Source of the DNA: Halomonas sp. KAO
GTDB lineage: Bacteria > Pseudomonadota > Gammaproteobacteria > Pseudomonadales > Halomonadaceae
NCBI RefSeq assembly: GCF_015595025.1
Contig: NZ_JADNRL010000019.1
Coordinates: 357,354 to 420,966, forward strand
Direction: 5' to 3'
DNA: 63,613 nucleotides
In this document: positions 63,464 to 63,613 of the stretch, in pieces
How the letters are laid out: every line of letters starts with the position of its first letter
Position numbering within the stretch: the first letter of the stretch is position 1
The notes under the pieces: model-generated
What the model was told of the DNA's origin: nothing
The model's input: only the letters and a program-made list of their open reading frames with translations
Databases searched by the model: none
Position numbers and translations under genes: made by a program

Positions 63464-63490
63464 GGGCGCTGGGGGTAAGCCGCAGAGGAG
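63464..63490. repeat. Long structured repeat, family II, copy 3 (truncated)
   Basis: GGGGCGCTGGGGGTAAGCCG then CAGAGGAG matches the first 27 or so bases of copies at 47931 and 58449 and then stops matching. The break coincides with the probable end of the IS110-family element, so the insertion interrupted the repeat. Confidence 0.6.
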
Positions 63491-63519
63491 ATACCGTCTC
63501 TCCCGACCAGCCGCAACCC

Positions 63520-63613
63520 TCACTGAGTTGGTTGTGGCTGATATTCGGTCTGTGACTTCAGGATGCCGAAAGCGATATGTACTAATTTTCGCATGGCAGC
63601 CCCCAAGGCTGTC
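63520..63613 (-). mobile_element. IS110-family transposase, 3' end (partial, runs off the window)
   Basis: On the minus strand the last 30 codons before TGA read TALGAAMRKLVHIAFG, then ILKSQTEYQPQPTQ. The M-R-K-L-x-H-x-A-x-G-x-L-K block is the conserved C-terminus of IS110/IS116/IS902 transposases (DEDD/Tnp20-type). The 5' part lies outside the window. The left end of the element probably lies at about 63491, 30 nt beyond the stop, where a chromosomal repeat is interrupted. Confidence 0.8.

Overview
This window is chromosomal DNA from a high-GC gammaproteobacterium, most likely a halophile of the Halomonadaceae (Halomonas or a close relative). That placement is inferred from protein similarity, codon use and gene order. 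Much of the order matches the Pseudomonas layout: HAD phosphatase-rppH-ptsP-TauE-lgt-thyA-folA, nudF-yqiB-cpdA, yqiA-parE-parC-serB, and psd-rsgA-orn-queG-nnr-tsaE-amiB-mutL-miaA-hfq-hflX-hflK-hflC. Genes are dense, often overlap at ATGA, and are mostly housekeeping.

Layout. 0-9 kb: a HAD phosphatase, rppH, ptsP, a TANGO2-like NRDE protein, a membrane-anchored response regulator that looks like a collapsed hybrid kinase, a TauE exporter, lgt, thyA and folA. 9-16 kb: a ProQ/FinO-domain protein with a long coiled coil, a general porin, a two-domain periplasmic protein and two tandem DcaP-type porins. 16-22 kb: tRNA-Arg(CCT), cmoM, rsmC, greB, a TPR lipoprotein-like or periplasmic protein, nudF, yqiB and cpdA. 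22-36 kb: cysD and cysN, an App1 protein, a metallopeptidase, a GlsB protein, a three-gene ECF sigma/cupredoxin operon, cmoB and cmoA separated by an accessory island (hydrolase remnant, two membrane proteins, MarR regulator, phospholipase D protein), then pgi. 36-43 kb: yqiA, parE, parC, serB and a bacterial voltage-gated cation channel. 43-48 kb: leuA behind a leader peptide and attenuator, and the EF-P modification cluster epmB, efp, epmA. 48-63 kb: psd, a rhodanese, rsgA, orn, queG and the nnr to hflC block. The window ends in the 3' end of an IS110-family transposase.

The strongest themes are repeats and RNA. REP-like palindromes (core GTAGGAGC-GGATTTATCC-GGCGAT and compensated variants) occur in most larger gaps. 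They donate stop codons to at least three genes and form an in-frame linker inside the ProQ-domain protein. A second, longer structured repeat family occurs three times, and the last copy is cut by the IS110 element. The cmo5U34 tRNA pathway is complete here (cmoA, cmoB, cmoM). EF-P lysylation genes epmA and epmB flank efp, but epmC is not in the window.

Limits: everything was read by eye. Family names rest on recognised motifs and length, and promoters, operators and RNA folds are candidates only.
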